Part shown: in pieces, positions 1 to 9,079 of the stretch
Layout of the letters: every line of letters starts with the position of its first letter
How positions within the stretch are numbered: the first letter of the stretch is position 1
Source of the DNA: Oscillospiraceae bacterium
GTDB lineage: Bacteria; Bacillota; Clostridia; Oscillospirales; Oscillospiraceae
Assembly (NCBI GenBank): GCA_015068125.1
Contig: SVLD01000008.1
Location: 1 to 64,000, forward strand
Reading direction: 5' to 3'
Length of the DNA: 64,000 bases
The notes under the pieces: model-generated
What the model was told of the DNA's origin: nothing
The model's database searches: none
What the model saw: only the letters and a program-made list of their open reading frames with translations
Program-made: the position numbers and the translations under genes

Positions 1-66
1 ACGCATGACCGCATCTGCGTGGTAGGGCAGGACACGCAAGCGAAGGATAATTCGATGAGCCTATAG
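1..66 (+). CDS. Possible C-terminal tail of an upstream gene (partial)
   Basis: Frame 1 is open from the left edge to a TAG at 64-66 and gives 21 residues ending DNSMSL, with the stretch RICVVGQDT. A C-terminal tail with a VVG motif would suit the beta-helix end of a GlgC/GlgD-type ADP-glucose pyrophosphorylase, and the next genes are glycogen genes, but this is too short to identify. The palindrome GAGCCTATAGGCTC (57-70) overlaps the stop. It may equally be non-coding. Confidence 0.25.
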   Translation, partial: THDRICVVGQDTQAKDNSMSL

Positions 67-89
67 GCTCGGCTGCTAAAAGGCCCTAA

Positions 90-123
90 GGGGGCCTGTG
101 CATACCACCGGCACGGCCGGTGG
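90..123. repeat. Hairpin repeat, 3' part (copy A)
   Basis: These 34 bases are identical to 20754-20787 and include the palindrome CCACCGGCACGGCCGGTGG. They are the tail of the double-hairpin repeat family seen in fuller form at 8980, 12051 and 20679. Only the last part of the element is present here. Confidence 0.7.
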
Positions 124-217
124 TTATCATTTTTACTGACTTTTGGTAATAAGTGGAAGATACATCATTTTTTACCACGGTTATATAAAAATAGCATTGA
201 AAAACAGCGTCTTTTTC

Positions 218-246
218 TTGACAAATGGCCGGAAAAGAGGTACTCT
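218..246 (+). promoter_or_regulatory. Sigma-A promoter for malQ-glgP
   Basis: TTGACA (218-223) is followed by a 17 bp spacer and TACTCT (241-246), a weak -10 box. It leaves a leader of about 110 nt before malQ. Confidence 0.6.
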
Positions 247-266
247 CTTACATATAGGCTTTGGCC

Positions 267-329
267 GGGTTTTCATCGTCGAAATCTGTCAGCCGGAGGG
301 CTGACAGGCAACACAGATACGGTAAACCC
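267..329 (+). promoter_or_regulatory. Structured malQ leader with alternative pairings
   Basis: GGGTTT (267-272) can pair with AAACCC (324-329). Inside, CTGTCAGCC (286-294) pairs perfectly with GGCTGACAG (299-307), while ATCTGT (284-289) can instead pair with ACAGAT (313-318). The two inner pairings exclude each other. I do not recognise a known riboswitch consensus, so a regulatory role is inference. Confidence 0.35.
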
Positions 330-365
330 ATAGACTGAAGCATATTATCCAAAGGAGCAACCTCT

Positions 366-1850
366 ATGCGCAAAAGTGGCATCTTGATGCACTTAACCTC
401 GTTGCCCGGTCCCCATGGCATCGGCTCTATGGGCAAGGCAGCTTTTGAATTTGTAGATTTTCTGCGGGGCGCCGGCCAGCACTGCTGGCAAATCCTGCCC
501 CTTTCTCCCACCGGTTATGGTGATTCTCCCTATCAGTCTTGTTCGACCTTCGCAGGCAACCATTATCTCATTGATCTGGAAAAGCTGGTAAACGACGGCT
601 TGCTGACAGAGCAGGATCTGGATGGCATTTCCTGGAGCGACTCGGAAAACCGGGTGGACTATGGAATACAGTACAACCACCGGCTGAATCTTTTGCGAAC
701 TGCCTTTGGCAGATTTACCCAGCAGGATAAGCTGGATGCCTTCTGCACGGCAAACGGCGATTGGCTGCCGGATTTCGCTTTGTTCATGGCGCTGAAGGAT
801 AAATTCCAGGGAAAACCTTGGTATCAGTGGGAAAAGGGACTGAAGTTCCGGGAGCCCGAGGCAATCTGGCAAGCCCGGCATGAGCTGAAAGAACAGATCC
901 GGTTTTACAGCTTTGTGCAATACCTTTTCTTTGGGCAGTGGAACGCGCTGCACAGCTATGCCAAGGAAAACAGTGTGAAGATCATCGGCGATGTGCCGTT
1001 TTATGTACCTTATGATTCCGTGGAACTGTGGACGGCTCCTGAGCTGTTCCAGCTGAATGCGGATCTGGAGCCCACCGCGGTGGCGGGCTGTCCGCCGGAT
1101 GCTTTTTCTGATGACGGTCAGCTTTGGGGTAACCCCCTGTACCGCTGGGATGTGATGGCTAAGGACAGCTATGGCTGGTGGATCCGCCGGCTGGCTGCTG
1201 CCGGAAAGCTCTATGATGTGATCCGGCTGGATCATTTCCGGGGCTTTGAAAGCTACTGGTCAGTGCCCTATGGGGACGAAGTGGCGAAAAACGGTAAGTG
1301 GATCAAGGGCCCGGATATGGATTTCATCCAGGCGCTGAAAGCGCAGCTTCCCAAGCTGGAGCTGATCGCGGAGGATTTGGGACTGCTGACACAGGCGGTT
1401 TTGGATCTGCGGGATCAATCCGGTTTCCCCGGCATGAAGATTCTGGGCTTTGCCTTTGATTCCCGGGAACCCTCGGACTATCTGCCGTATAAATTTGGCA
1501 GCAACGCCGTGTGCTATACCGGCACTCACGACAATATGACCACCCGGCAGTGGTTTGAAACCGCTTCCGATGAGGCTGTGGAATACGCTAAAGAATATAT
1601 GGCCCTGACGGAAGAAGAGGGGCTGGTCTGGGGCGTGATCCGCACAGCTATGTCCAGCGTGGCAGATTTGTGCGTCGTTCCGATGCAGGATTATCTGAAC
1701 CTGGGCGGCGAGGCCCGGATGAATTTCCCCGGAACCCTGACCACCGCTAACTGGACCTGGCGTGCCGATGCAGGCTTTGCAAGCAAGGCGCTGCAGGAGC
1801 GAATTCGTAAGATGACTGTGCTGTATGGCCGCACAGAGAACAAACAATAA
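366..1850 (+). CDS. malQ: 4-alpha-glucanotransferase (amylomaltase, GH77)
   Basis: Transfers alpha-1,4-glucan segments between maltodextrins, releasing glucose and lengthening chains for glycogen phosphorylase; cytoplasmic. The 494-residue protein is normal length for MalQ. The GH77 catalytic triad is visible: nucleophile D289 in RLDHFRG, acid/base E336 in IAEDLG, and D389 in TGTHDN. The start ATG follows AAAGGAG at 351-357. glgP begins within 20 bases of the stop, so the two are an operon driven from the promoter at 218-246. Family and role are secure. Confidence 0.96.
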   Translation: MRKSGILMHLTSLPGPHGIGSMGKAAFEFVDFLRGAGQHCWQILPLSPTGYGDSPYQSCSTFAGNHYLIDLEKLVNDGLLTEQDLDGISWSDSENRVDYGIQYNHRLNLLRTAFGRFTQQDKLDAFCTANGDWLPDFALFMALKDKFQGKPWYQWEKGLKFREPEAIWQARHELKEQIRFYSFVQYLFFGQWNALHSYAKENSVKIIGDVPFYVPYDSVELWTAPELFQLNADLEPTAVAGCPPDAFSDDGQLWGNPLYRWDVMAKDSYGWWIRRLAAAGKLYDVIRLDHFRGFESYWSVPYGDEVAKNGKWIKGPDMDFIQALKAQLPKLELIAEDLGLLTQAVLDLRDQSGFPGMKILGFAFDSREPSDYLPYKFGSNAVCYTGTHDNMTTRQWFETASDEAVEYAKEYMALTEEEGLVWGVIRTAMSSVADLCVVPMQDYLNLGGEARMNFPGTLTTANWTWRADAGFASKALQERIRKMTVLYGRTENKQ

Positions 1851-1868
1851 TGAATGGAGACTCTGAAC

Positions 1869-4202
1869 ATGAAATATAATTGCCTGAATATTCTGAAGTG
1901 GACAGAAGCGCAGCTGAAGTACACCCATGACGTATCTCTCCAGGAGGCAACGCCTCAGGAGCTGCATGAGGCTCTGGGCCAGGCTGTGATGATGGCGATC
2001 TCCGATAACTGGAACGGCGCAAAGCGCACCCGTATGCATCAGCGGAAGGCTTATTATATCTCCGCCGAGTATCTGGTGGGCCGCCTGGTGTACAGCAATA
2101 TGTACAACCTGGGTATTCTGGATGAAATGAAGCAGCTGTTTGCTGAGCGGGGCGTGGATCTGGCAGTCCTGGAGGATATCGAAGATGCCGCCCTGGGCAA
2201 CGGTGGCCTGGGCCGTCTGGCAGCCTGCTTCCTGGACAGCGCCGCAAGCTGCAACATTCCTCTGTCCGGTTATGGTCTGCGGTATCGCTTCGGTCTGTTC
2301 AAGCAGAGCTTTGACGCTGCCGGCAGCCAGATCGAGGCCGCCGATGACTGGACCAAGTACGGCGATCCCTGGTCTTACCGCCGCTACAACCACACCGTCA
2401 AGGTGAAATTCCCCGACCACACCGTCCTGGCTGTGCCCTATGATGTGCCCGTCATCGGCTACGGCACCGACAATGTGGGTACTCTGCGTCTGTGGCAGTG
2501 CGAAGCTGAGGAAGAACTGGACTTCAACGCATTCAATGACCAGGATTATCTCCGGGCTCTGGCACAGAAGAACAAAGCTGAGGATATCACCCGCGTTCTG
2601 TACCCCAACGACTCCACCTGGGAGGGCAAGCGCCTGCGTATCAAGCAGCAGTATGTGCTGTCTTCCGCATCTCTGCAGGATATGATCCGTGTTCATAAGT
2701 CCGCCCATGGCGCCGACCTGAGCAATTTTGCGGATTTCTATGCCGTGCAGCTCAACGACACCCACCCGGCTATGTCCATTCCCGAACTGATCCGTCTGCT
2801 GATGCTGGAGGGTATGGATTTCGAACAGAGCTTCGCCATCGCCCAGAAGACTTTCTCCTACACCAACCATACCGTTATGGGTGAGGCCCTGGAGAAGTGG
2901 AACCTGGATCTGCTGCGCAGCGTGGTGCCGGAGATCGTGGACATTATCTGCCGCATCGATGCCAAGCTGAGAAGCGAGCATCCCGAGCTGTTTATCATCC
3001 GTGACAATACCGCCCACATGGCCAACCTCAGCGTCTATGTCGGCAGCTATATCAACGGCGTTGCTGAGATCCACTCTCAGATTTTGAAGGATGACTGCTT
3101 CAAGCAGTGGTACGCCGCCTTCCCTGAGCGCTTCCAGAACAAGACTAACGGTGTTACCCCCCGTCGCTGGATGGGCCTGTGCAACCCCGAGCTGACCCAG
3201 ATGATCAAGTACCGCATCGGCGGCGACTTCCTGAAGGATCTGGATCGCCTGGCAAAGCTGAAGCCCATGATCGATGACGACATGGTTCGCCAGTTCAATG
3301 CCATCAAGCGCACCAAGAAGGAGCAGCTTTGCAAGATCATCGCCGATAAGGAAGGCGTTCAGTTGAACCCTGACTTTATGTTTGATATTCAGGTTAAGCG
3401 CCTGCATGAGTACAAGCGCCAGCTGATGAACGCCATCTCCATCGTGGATATCTACTTCCGCCTGAAGAACGGCGAACTGCCGGACTTCCAGCCCACCGCC
3501 TTTATCTTCGGCGCCAAGTCCGCTCCCGGTTATGCCCGGGCCAAGGCAATTATCCGCTATATCAACCGCATTGCCAAGATGATCAACAGCGATCCCGCTG
3601 TCAGCGATAAGCTGAAGGTGGTCTTCGTCCAGAACTATAACTGCTCCTATGCCGAGCACATCATTCCCGCCGCGGATGTTTCCGAGCAGATCTCTCCTGC
3701 GGGCACCGAGGCCTCTGGCACCGGCAACATGAAGCTGATGCTCAACGGTGCTGTGACCCTGGGCACCCTGGATGGCGCAAATGTGGAGATCGCCAAGGAA
3801 GCCGGTATTGAGAACGAGTATATCTTCGGCCATACTGTGGATCAGATCAATGCTTGCAAGGACCGCTACAACAGCCGGGATATCTACAATGCCGACCAGC
3901 ACCTCCGCCGGGCTATCGATACCCTGGTGGATGGCACCGTCCCTGTGGATGATGACCAGAGAGAGCTGTACCACGCCCTGCTGGACGGCACCCACTGGCA
4001 TAAGGCTGACCACTATTTCGTCCTGCTGGACTATCCTTCCTATGTGGAAGCCAAGCTCAAGGTCAATGCCGATTACAAGGATCGCCTGGCCTTTGGCCGC
4101 AAATGCCTGCTGAACATCGCCTCCGGTGCGAAGTTCTCCTCCGACCGTACCATTCGTCAGTACGCCGAGGAAATCTGGCACATCCAGCCCACACAGTTCT
4201 GA
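1869..4202 (+). CDS. glgP: Glycogen/maltodextrin phosphorylase
   Basis: PLP-dependent GT35 enzyme that phosphorolyses alpha-1,4-glucan ends to glucose-1-phosphate. The signature EASGTGNMKLMLNG carries the PLP lysine, K622 counted from this start. An ATG at 1854 is in frame, but GGAGA (1856-1860) lies inside that version and 8 bases before the ATG at 1869, so 1869 is preferred. Length (777 residues) fits the short bacterial phosphorylases. It follows malQ closely and ends at a perfect stem-loop terminator. Whether the main substrate is glycogen or maltodextrin cannot be told from sequence. Confidence 0.96.
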   Translation: MKYNCLNILKWTEAQLKYTHDVSLQEATPQELHEALGQAVMMAISDNWNGAKRTRMHQRKAYYISAEYLVGRLVYSNMYNLGILDEMKQLFAERGVDLAVLEDIEDAALGNGGLGRLAACFLDSAASCNIPLSGYGLRYRFGLFKQSFDAAGSQIEAADDWTKYGDPWSYRRYNHTVKVKFPDHTVLAVPYDVPVIGYGTDNVGTLRLWQCEAEEELDFNAFNDQDYLRALAQKNKAEDITRVLYPNDSTWEGKRLRIKQQYVLSSASLQDMIRVHKSAHGADLSNFADFYAVQLNDTHPAMSIPELIRLLMLEGMDFEQSFAIAQKTFSYTNHTVMGEALEKWNLDLLRSVVPEIVDIICRIDAKLRSEHPELFIIRDNTAHMANLSVYVGSYINGVAEIHSQILKDDCFKQWYAAFPERFQNKTNGVTPRRWMGLCNPELTQMIKYRIGGDFLKDLDRLAKLKPMIDDDMVRQFNAIKRTKKEQLCKIIADKEGVQLNPDFMFDIQVKRLHEYKRQLMNAISIVDIYFRLKNGELPDFQPTAFIFGAKSAPGYARAKAIIRYINRIAKMINSDPAVSDKLKVVFVQNYNCSYAEHIIPAADVSEQISPAGTEASGTGNMKLMLNGAVTLGTLDGANVEIAKEAGIENEYIFGHTVDQINACKDRYNSRDIYNADQHLRRAIDTLVDGTVPVDDDQRELYHALLDGTHWHKADHYFVLLDYPSYVEAKLKVNADYKDRLAFGRKCLLNIASGAKFSSDRTIRQYAEEIWHIQPTQF

Positions 4203-4208
4203 TATTTA

Positions 4209-4240
4209 CACCCGGCTTTCAGGAAAGCCGGGTGTTTCAT
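4209..4240 (+). terminator. Terminator of malQ-glgP
   Basis: The 12-base arms 4209-4220 and 4223-4234 (CACCCGGCTTTC and its complement) are perfect, with a 2-base gap and TTT after. Confidence 0.8.
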
Positions 4241-4532
4241 TCTGTCAAAAACTGTTTTTTGACAGAATGACAGAGGGCAATAAAGCCGACAAGACAAGCA
4301 AAACGAAGGCGTCGGCGTGCATAGGTACGGTAGTCCTTCGGTTTGCGCAGTAAGTCAAAACGCCTTGTGAAACAGGGAGGTTTTCGCACCACATCCGTCA
4401 AAAATCAAAGATTTTTGCCACATTCTCCTCAAGGAGAAGGCTTTTTACGCGATATCTATCATGATCCGCGTTTTGACGGTTGGCGGCTTTTTTGACACTC
4501 TGGCCCGGCTTTCTCGGGAAGTCGGGTGTTTA
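4235..4532. repeat. Intergenic repeat-like insert between two similar hairpins
   Basis: This gap has no convincing gene. It holds a 13-base-arm hairpin (4239-4251/4256-4268), a 10-base inverted repeat GTCAAAACGC (4354-4363) with its complement at 4468-4477, and between those a double hairpin starting CATCCGTC (4392) that matches 46650. The stretch 4505-4531 resembles the glgP terminator, as if that terminator had been duplicated around an insertion. Confidence 0.55.
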
Positions 4533-4555
4533 TTTTTGGAAATGCGCTATGTTTC

Positions 4556-4584
4556 TTGCTTTTTCGACAGTCTTGTGATAAAAT
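4556..4584 (+). promoter_or_regulatory. Promoter for the CotH-domain lipoprotein
   Basis: TTGCTT (4556-4561), 17 bp spacer, TAAAAT (4579-4584). Confidence 0.55.
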
Positions 4585-4618
4585 TCGAATAAAGAAACTC
4601 TAAGAAAGCGTGATGACT

Positions 4619-6952
4619 ATGAGAAAAACCACAGCCCTACTGTTGGCTTTCGTTTTGCTGATAAGCATTTTTTCCGGTTGCGGCAATAATGGGGAGCCCT
4701 CTGCGCCGGTAAATTCCAATGAGCCCACAGGCACGCTCCCGCCGGACGCGTCCAAGATCTCTGTTAACGAGGTCATGCCTGACAACAAGAAAGTGATTAT
4801 GGGTCATGAGAATGACTGGGTGGAGCTGTACAACTGGGAAAATACAGAGGTCAGTCTGGATAATTTCTACCTGACAGACGATCTGGCCAAGCCCAACCAG
4901 CTGAGCCTGGCAGGCATGCGCATCCCCGTAGACGGCTATGCGGTCATTGTGTTGGATCAAAATGCACCTTTCCGGCTGTCTGCCGACGGTGAAACCGTTT
5001 ACCTGACCTTCGGCGGTGCAGTGATCTCCCAGGTGACTTTTGGAATTTCAGATGACGGAGAATCCTTTGACGTCAATGGCGCTTGCCAGTATCCCACCCC
5101 GGGCTATGCCAATACCCAGGATGGCTACCAGTCTTACCTGCAGAGCCTGAAGCTGCCGGAGCTGATCATCAGCGAGGTCATGTCGTCCAACTCCTCCTAT
5201 ATGCCTGTTGGTGGGGAGTGCTATGACATGGTGGAGATCCGGAACAATTCGGATGCAGCCCTCAATTTGTCGAATTATACCCTGACCGATAAGCACAGCG
5301 AGCCCCAGCGCTTCCAATTCCCGGCGGTAACCCTGCAGCCCGGTGAATTTTACATTGTTTACTGCTCCGGCAATACCGCTCTGGGTCAGAACCACACCTC
5401 CTTCAAGCTCAGCGCCGACGGAGAAACCGTATATCTGACCAAAAACGGCGCATTTATCGACGCGCTGACAGTTCCTGCGGACCTGGGCAAGAATCAAAGC
5501 TACGGCCGAGTCGGCAATCTTCCCGTGTACCTGGAAACGCCCACTTTTGGCAGTGAAAACGCTGTCGGCTACAATGCGGCGCTGGCAGCTCCTGCGGCCA
5601 GCGCCGCATCGGGCATTTATGAAAATGCTTTTCAGCTGACCCTAAGCGGCGAGGGGGACATTTACTACACTCTGGACGGTACTTGCCCCACGGTCAATTC
5701 CATAAAATATACCGAACCAATTTCCATCAGCGGCATTACCACAGTTCGCACCTTTTGCGCCAGCGGAAACCGAACCAGTGCCATGACGGCCTACACCTAT
5801 CTGGTGGGCATCAGTCATTCTCTGCCGGTGGTAAACATCGCGATCCCGCAGGACTGCCTGGATGGGGAAATGGGCATTTTGAATCACATTGACCAAACCT
5901 ACGAATATGAAGCCATGCTGACGCTGATTGAGGATGGGGAAGAAAAATTTTCCGTGCCCTTCGGTTTCCGGCTTCACGGCAATGACAGCCGCACCCATCC
6001 AAAGCAGAATTTCCAGCTTCGTTTCCGCTCGGAATACGGCGTAGGCAAGCTTAATTATAAGGTTTTTGACGATCTGGATATTACGGAGTTTAATTCCTTG
6101 CTTCTCAAGGGCGGCGGCGAGACCTACAGAGACAGCATGCTCTGTGAGGAGCTGGCAGCCGGCATCGCTTTCGGCAACACCAATACCTATGCCCAGGCAT
6201 CCAAGCCTGTGGTGCTGTATTTGGGCGGGGAACTTTGGGGCGTGTATTTCCTCCGTGAGCGATACAGCGACGATTACGTCGCCAGCCATCTGAATGTGTC
6301 CAACGAGTCGGTGGATCTGCTGTATTTGCCTGCGGCCAAGGTGCAGGACGGCGATAACCGGGAATTCCTGGCTCTGCGGGAATATGTCCAGAGTCACGAC
6401 ATGCGCTTGGATGAAAACTATGCCTACCTGACCGAGCGAATCGATGTCATGAGTCTGATCGACTGGTATATCTGCCGCAGCTTTGTGGGTGATCGCGATC
6501 CGGCCAATATCCGCCGGTTCCGTTCCAGTGAGCACGATGGCAAATGGCGCTGGATGTACTTTGACCTGGACTGGGCCTTCCGGAAGCGAACCAACGAACA
6601 ACCCGTCACCTGGCTGCTGGATGTCAATAATGGTGAAAAAGTCCTGATGAGTGCGGTGCTGAAGAACCCCACAGGCCGGGATCTGTTCCTGAAGCGCTAC
6701 GCAGAGCTGATGGATACGATCCTGAATGAGGCATACATCCTTGGCAAAATCGATTCCTTTGTATCTGTGATCCAGGAGGATATGCATCAGGACCGTGAGC
6801 GTTGGGGTCTTAGCTATACCGAGTGGGAAAAGGATGTGGAAGCCCTGCGCGCCTATGTCCGCGATGGCGCCAGAAACAAGGTGGTTCTGGCAGATATCCA
6901 AAGCTACTTTGATCTTACTGATGCGGAAATGAAATCTTACTTCGGCGTATAA
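4619..6952 (+). CDS. Lipoprotein with lamin-tail domains, chitobiase-like domain and CotH kinase domain
   Basis: Predicted surface lipoprotein: a KTTALLLAFVLL signal is followed by the lipobox FSGC, with Cys 21 from this start. Domains in order, roughly: lamin-tail-like repeat (45-150, ISVNEVMPDN), a second (180-300, IISEVMSSN), a chitobiase C-terminal-like beta domain (340-395, YYTLDGTCPT), then a CotH domain (about 410-720) with FRLHGNDSR, GDRDPANIRR and MYFDLDWAF. CotH proteins include spore-coat protein kinases, but similar domains occur on vegetative surface proteins. GTG 4610 and ATG 4613 are alternative starts; no strong ribosome site decides. Stand-alone gene between promoter and terminator. 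Confidence 0.85.
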   Translation: MRKTTALLLAFVLLISIFSGCGNNGEPSAPVNSNEPTGTLPPDASKISVNEVMPDNKKVIMGHENDWVELYNWENTEVSLDNFYLTDDLAKPNQLSLAGMRIPVDGYAVIVLDQNAPFRLSADGETVYLTFGGAVISQVTFGISDDGESFDVNGACQYPTPGYANTQDGYQSYLQSLKLPELIISEVMSSNSSYMPVGGECYDMVEIRNNSDAALNLSNYTLTDKHSEPQRFQFPAVTLQPGEFYIVYCSGNTALGQNHTSFKLSADGETVYLTKNGAFIDALTVPADLGKNQSYGRVGNLPVYLETPTFGSENAVGYNAALAAPAASAASGIYENAFQLTLSGEGDIYYTLDGTCPTVNSIKYTEPISISGITTVRTFCASGNRTSAMTAYTYLVGISHSLPVVNIAIPQDCLDGEMGILNHIDQTYEYEAMLTLIEDGEEKFSVPFGFRLHGNDSRTHPKQNFQLRFRSEYGVGKLNYKVFDDLDITEFNSLLLKGGGETYRDSMLCEELAAGIAFGNTNTYAQASKPVVLYLGGELWGVYFLRERYSDDYVASHLNVSNESVDLLYLPAAKVQDGDNREFLALREYVQSHDMRLDENYAYLTERIDVMSLIDWYICRSFVGDRDPANIRRFRSSEHDGKWRWMYFDLDWAFRKRTNEQPVTWLLDVNNGEKVLMSAVLKNPTGRDLFLKRYAELMDTILNEAYILGKIDSFVSVIQEDMHQDRERWGLSYTEWEKDVEALRAYVRDGARNKVVLADIQSYFDLTDAEMKSYFGV

Positions 6953-6955
6953 TTC

Positions 6956-6990
6956 AAAAGAGCGTTGCACCAAATGTGCAACGCTCTTTT
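6956..6990. terminator. Bidirectional terminator
   Basis: 15-base perfect arms (AAAAGAGCGTTGCAC, 6956-6970, and its complement 6976-6990) with A/T runs on both sides serve the convergent CotH lipoprotein and prfC. Confidence 0.85.
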
Positions 6991-6995
6991 TGCGA

Positions 6996-8588
6996 TTAAC
7001 CTTCTTCGACGATGATCTCTTTGACCACCAATCCGGGATTCCGGCGGCAGGTGAAGTCGATTGCCCAGTAACTGGAAAACACCAGCAGGCTGCGGCCGCG
7101 GTAATCCTCCAGCAGTTCCGCATCCGAGCCCAGATTCAGGTCGGACAGGTCGCCGGGATAGTTGTCGATGAGTCGGATTTCCTCGTAGGGCAGATTTTCC
7201 ATCCGCAGATCCACGCCGTATTCGTTTTTCATGCGGTACTGAAACACATCCAGCTGCAGCGTGCCGACCACGCCCACAATGACCTCTTCCATACCGGAGT
7301 TAGGCACCTTGAAGATCTGAATCGCGCCCTCCTGGGCGATCTGCTCCGTTCCCTTGACGAACTGCTTGCGCTTCATGGAATCCTTGGCGCTGACCCGGCA
7401 GAAATGCTCAGGAGCAAAGGTGGGAATGCCGGAGTAGAGGAATTTCCTTCCGGGCACGGTGATGGTATCGCCAATGGCGAAAATACCGGGGTCAAAGACG
7501 CCGATGACGTCGCCGGCGTATGCTTCTTCCACGATTTCGCGTTCTGCAGCCATGAGCTGCTGAGGCTGGGACAAACGCATTTTTCTGCCGCCCTGCATGT
7601 GGAAATATTCGGTATCACGCTGAAATTTGCCGGAGCAGATCCGCATAAATGCCAGCCGATCCCGGTGTGCCTTGTTCATATTGGCCTGGATCTTGAACAC
7701 GAAGGCGGAGAAATCCGGAGAGAAGGCATCGATCTCGCCGCAATCGGCAGTGCGGGACAGGGGAGGGGGCGTCAGTTTCAGGAAGGCTTCCAGGAAAGGC
7801 TCGATACCGAAGTTGGTCAGGGCAGAGCCGAAGAACACGGGGGAAAGCTCACCGCAGCGGACGGCTTCCATATCCATTTCCCGACCGGCGGACAGCAGCT
7901 CCACATCGTCAATCAGCTGCTGATGTTTGGTCTCGCTGTCCAAGAGCTGAGCAACCTGAGGATCGTACAGATCCACAGACAGCTTGTCGGCCTTGGCCCT
8001 TCCGTTGACGCCGGAGAAGAACAGAAGCTCTGCATTTTCCCGGTCATAAACGCCCTGGAAATCCTTGCCGGAACCAATGGGCCAGTTCATGGCGTAGGTT
8101 TCAATACCAAGCTCACGCTCTACCTCGTCCAGCAGATCAAAGGGATCCTTGGTTTCCCGGTCCATCTTATTGATAAAGGTGAAGATGGGAATGTGCCGCA
8201 TGGCGCAGACTTTGAAGAGCTTCCGGGTCTGGGGCTCCACACCCTTGGCACCATCGATGACCATGACAGCGGAGTCTGCCGCCATCAGGGTGCGGTAGGT
8301 GTCCTCGGAGAAGTCCTGGTGACCGGGAGTGTCCAGAATGTTGATGCAGAAACCGCCGTACTGAAACTGCATGACAGAGGAGGTAACGGAAATACCTCTC
8401 TGCTTTTCGATCTCCATCCAGTCTGAGGTAGCGGCACGGGAATTCTTCTTTCCCTTGACCACGCCGGCCTGGGCGATGGCACCGCCGTACAGCAGGAATT
8501 TTTCAGTTAAAGTGGTTTTACCGGCGTCGGGATGGGAGATGATCGCAAAAGTCCGACGGCGGCTGATTTCTTCAATTAAGGTTGACAT
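6996..8588 (-). CDS. prfC: Peptide chain release factor 3 (GTPase)
   Basis: Ribosome-bound translational GTPase that recycles class I release factors after peptide release. The 530 residues are normal RF3 length. G1 is HPDAGKTT (19-26), G3 is DTPGHQDFSEDT, G4 is NKMD. RF3 rather than EF-G is indicated by length, the SRRRTFAIISHPDAGKTTLT start and the absence of EF-G domain IV. The ATG follows GGAGGAAATGTT. It is alone on the minus strand. Confidence 0.96.
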   Translation of the reverse strand: MSTLIEEISRRRTFAIISHPDAGKTTLTEKFLLYGGAIAQAGVVKGKKNSRAATSDWMEIEKQRGISVTSSVMQFQYGGFCINILDTPGHQDFSEDTYRTLMAADSAVMVIDGAKGVEPQTRKLFKVCAMRHIPIFTFINKMDRETKDPFDLLDEVERELGIETYAMNWPIGSGKDFQGVYDRENAELLFFSGVNGRAKADKLSVDLYDPQVAQLLDSETKHQQLIDDVELLSAGREMDMEAVRCGELSPVFFGSALTNFGIEPFLEAFLKLTPPPLSRTADCGEIDAFSPDFSAFVFKIQANMNKAHRDRLAFMRICSGKFQRDTEYFHMQGGRKMRLSQPQQLMAAEREIVEEAYAGDVIGVFDPGIFAIGDTITVPGRKFLYSGIPTFAPEHFCRVSAKDSMKRKQFVKGTEQIAQEGAIQIFKVPNSGMEEVIVGVVGTLQLDVFQYRMKNEYGVDLRMENLPYEEIRLIDNYPGDLSDLNLGSDAELLEDYRGRSLLVFSSYWAIDFTCRRNPGLVVKEIIVEEG

Positions 8589-8754
8589 AACATTTCCTCC
8601 AAACGATTTTACATTTTTCCGGGGGAGGGAAGCTATGTGGGAGCATGGAATCTCATAATAACCTCCAAAAGGGGGATTTCTTTCAAACTAATTTAGTTTA
8701 TCACATTTTTCCTGTATTTACAAGAGGAAAGTAGGAAAATGCCTGCTCATATAC

Positions 8755-8915
8755 GGTCATCCCGAGCCCAGCCGAGGGGTAACAAGACGTGTAGGGACCG
8801 GCCTCCCGGACGGTCCGCAGATTACGGAACAGGGACCGTCGAGGACGCCGGTCCCTACTGCCACACACGAAAGCGAATAGATCCCTCCGCTCCCTGGCGC
8901 TCAGTCAGGATGATA
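8755..8915. repeat. Large palindromic intergenic element (MITE-like)
   Basis: The 5' end (GTCATCCCGAGCCCAGCCGA) and 3' end (8880-8915) are imperfect inverted copies. Inside, GTAGGGACCGGC (8791-8802) pairs with 8847-8858 and GACGGTCC (8809-8816) with 8833-8840, all perfect, making a two-segment hairpin of 68 bases. There is no ORF of its own. Together with the next repeat it fills the 532-base gap between prfC and fbaA. Confidence 0.6.
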
Positions 8916-8925
8916 GCGCCCCTTG

Positions 8926-9057
8926 CCTCCCTCTTTGAGGGAGGTGGCGCAAATCGGCTCTGTGGAGTTGGTTTGCGCCGGAGGGAGTTCTTTGCGGCGG
9001 GATAACTCCCCCAGTCTTTTTGCTTCGCAAAAATCCAGCCCCCTCATGGAGGGGGCC
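8926..9057. repeat. Chain of hairpins (double-hairpin repeat copy B)
   Basis: Successive inverted repeats: CCTCCCTCTTTGAGGGAGG (8926-8944), GCGCAAA...TTTGCGC (8947-8978), GGAGGGAGTT...AACTCCC (8980-9010), TTTTTGC-TTC-GCAAAAA (9017-9033), CCCCCTC-ATG-GAGGGGG (9039-9055). The last three parts match copies C (12051) and D (20679). Confidence 0.7.
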
Positions 9058-9079
9058 AAGGCGGCTGCGCCTCAAAAAA

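Noticed and set aside
248-511. 87-residue minus-strand ORF over the malQ start
   Set aside because: It overlaps the malQ leader and coding start, with no ribosome site or family resemblance.
1260-4181. 973-residue open frame on the minus strand opposite malQ/glgP
   Set aside because: glgP is certain on the plus strand. Such shadows arise because well-expressed genes avoid TTA, CTA and TCA, which leaves the antisense open; no start signal or family resemblance was seen.
8926-9057. CRISPR array
   Set aside because: The repeats are adjoining hairpins of different sequence without regular spacers, and there are no cas genes.
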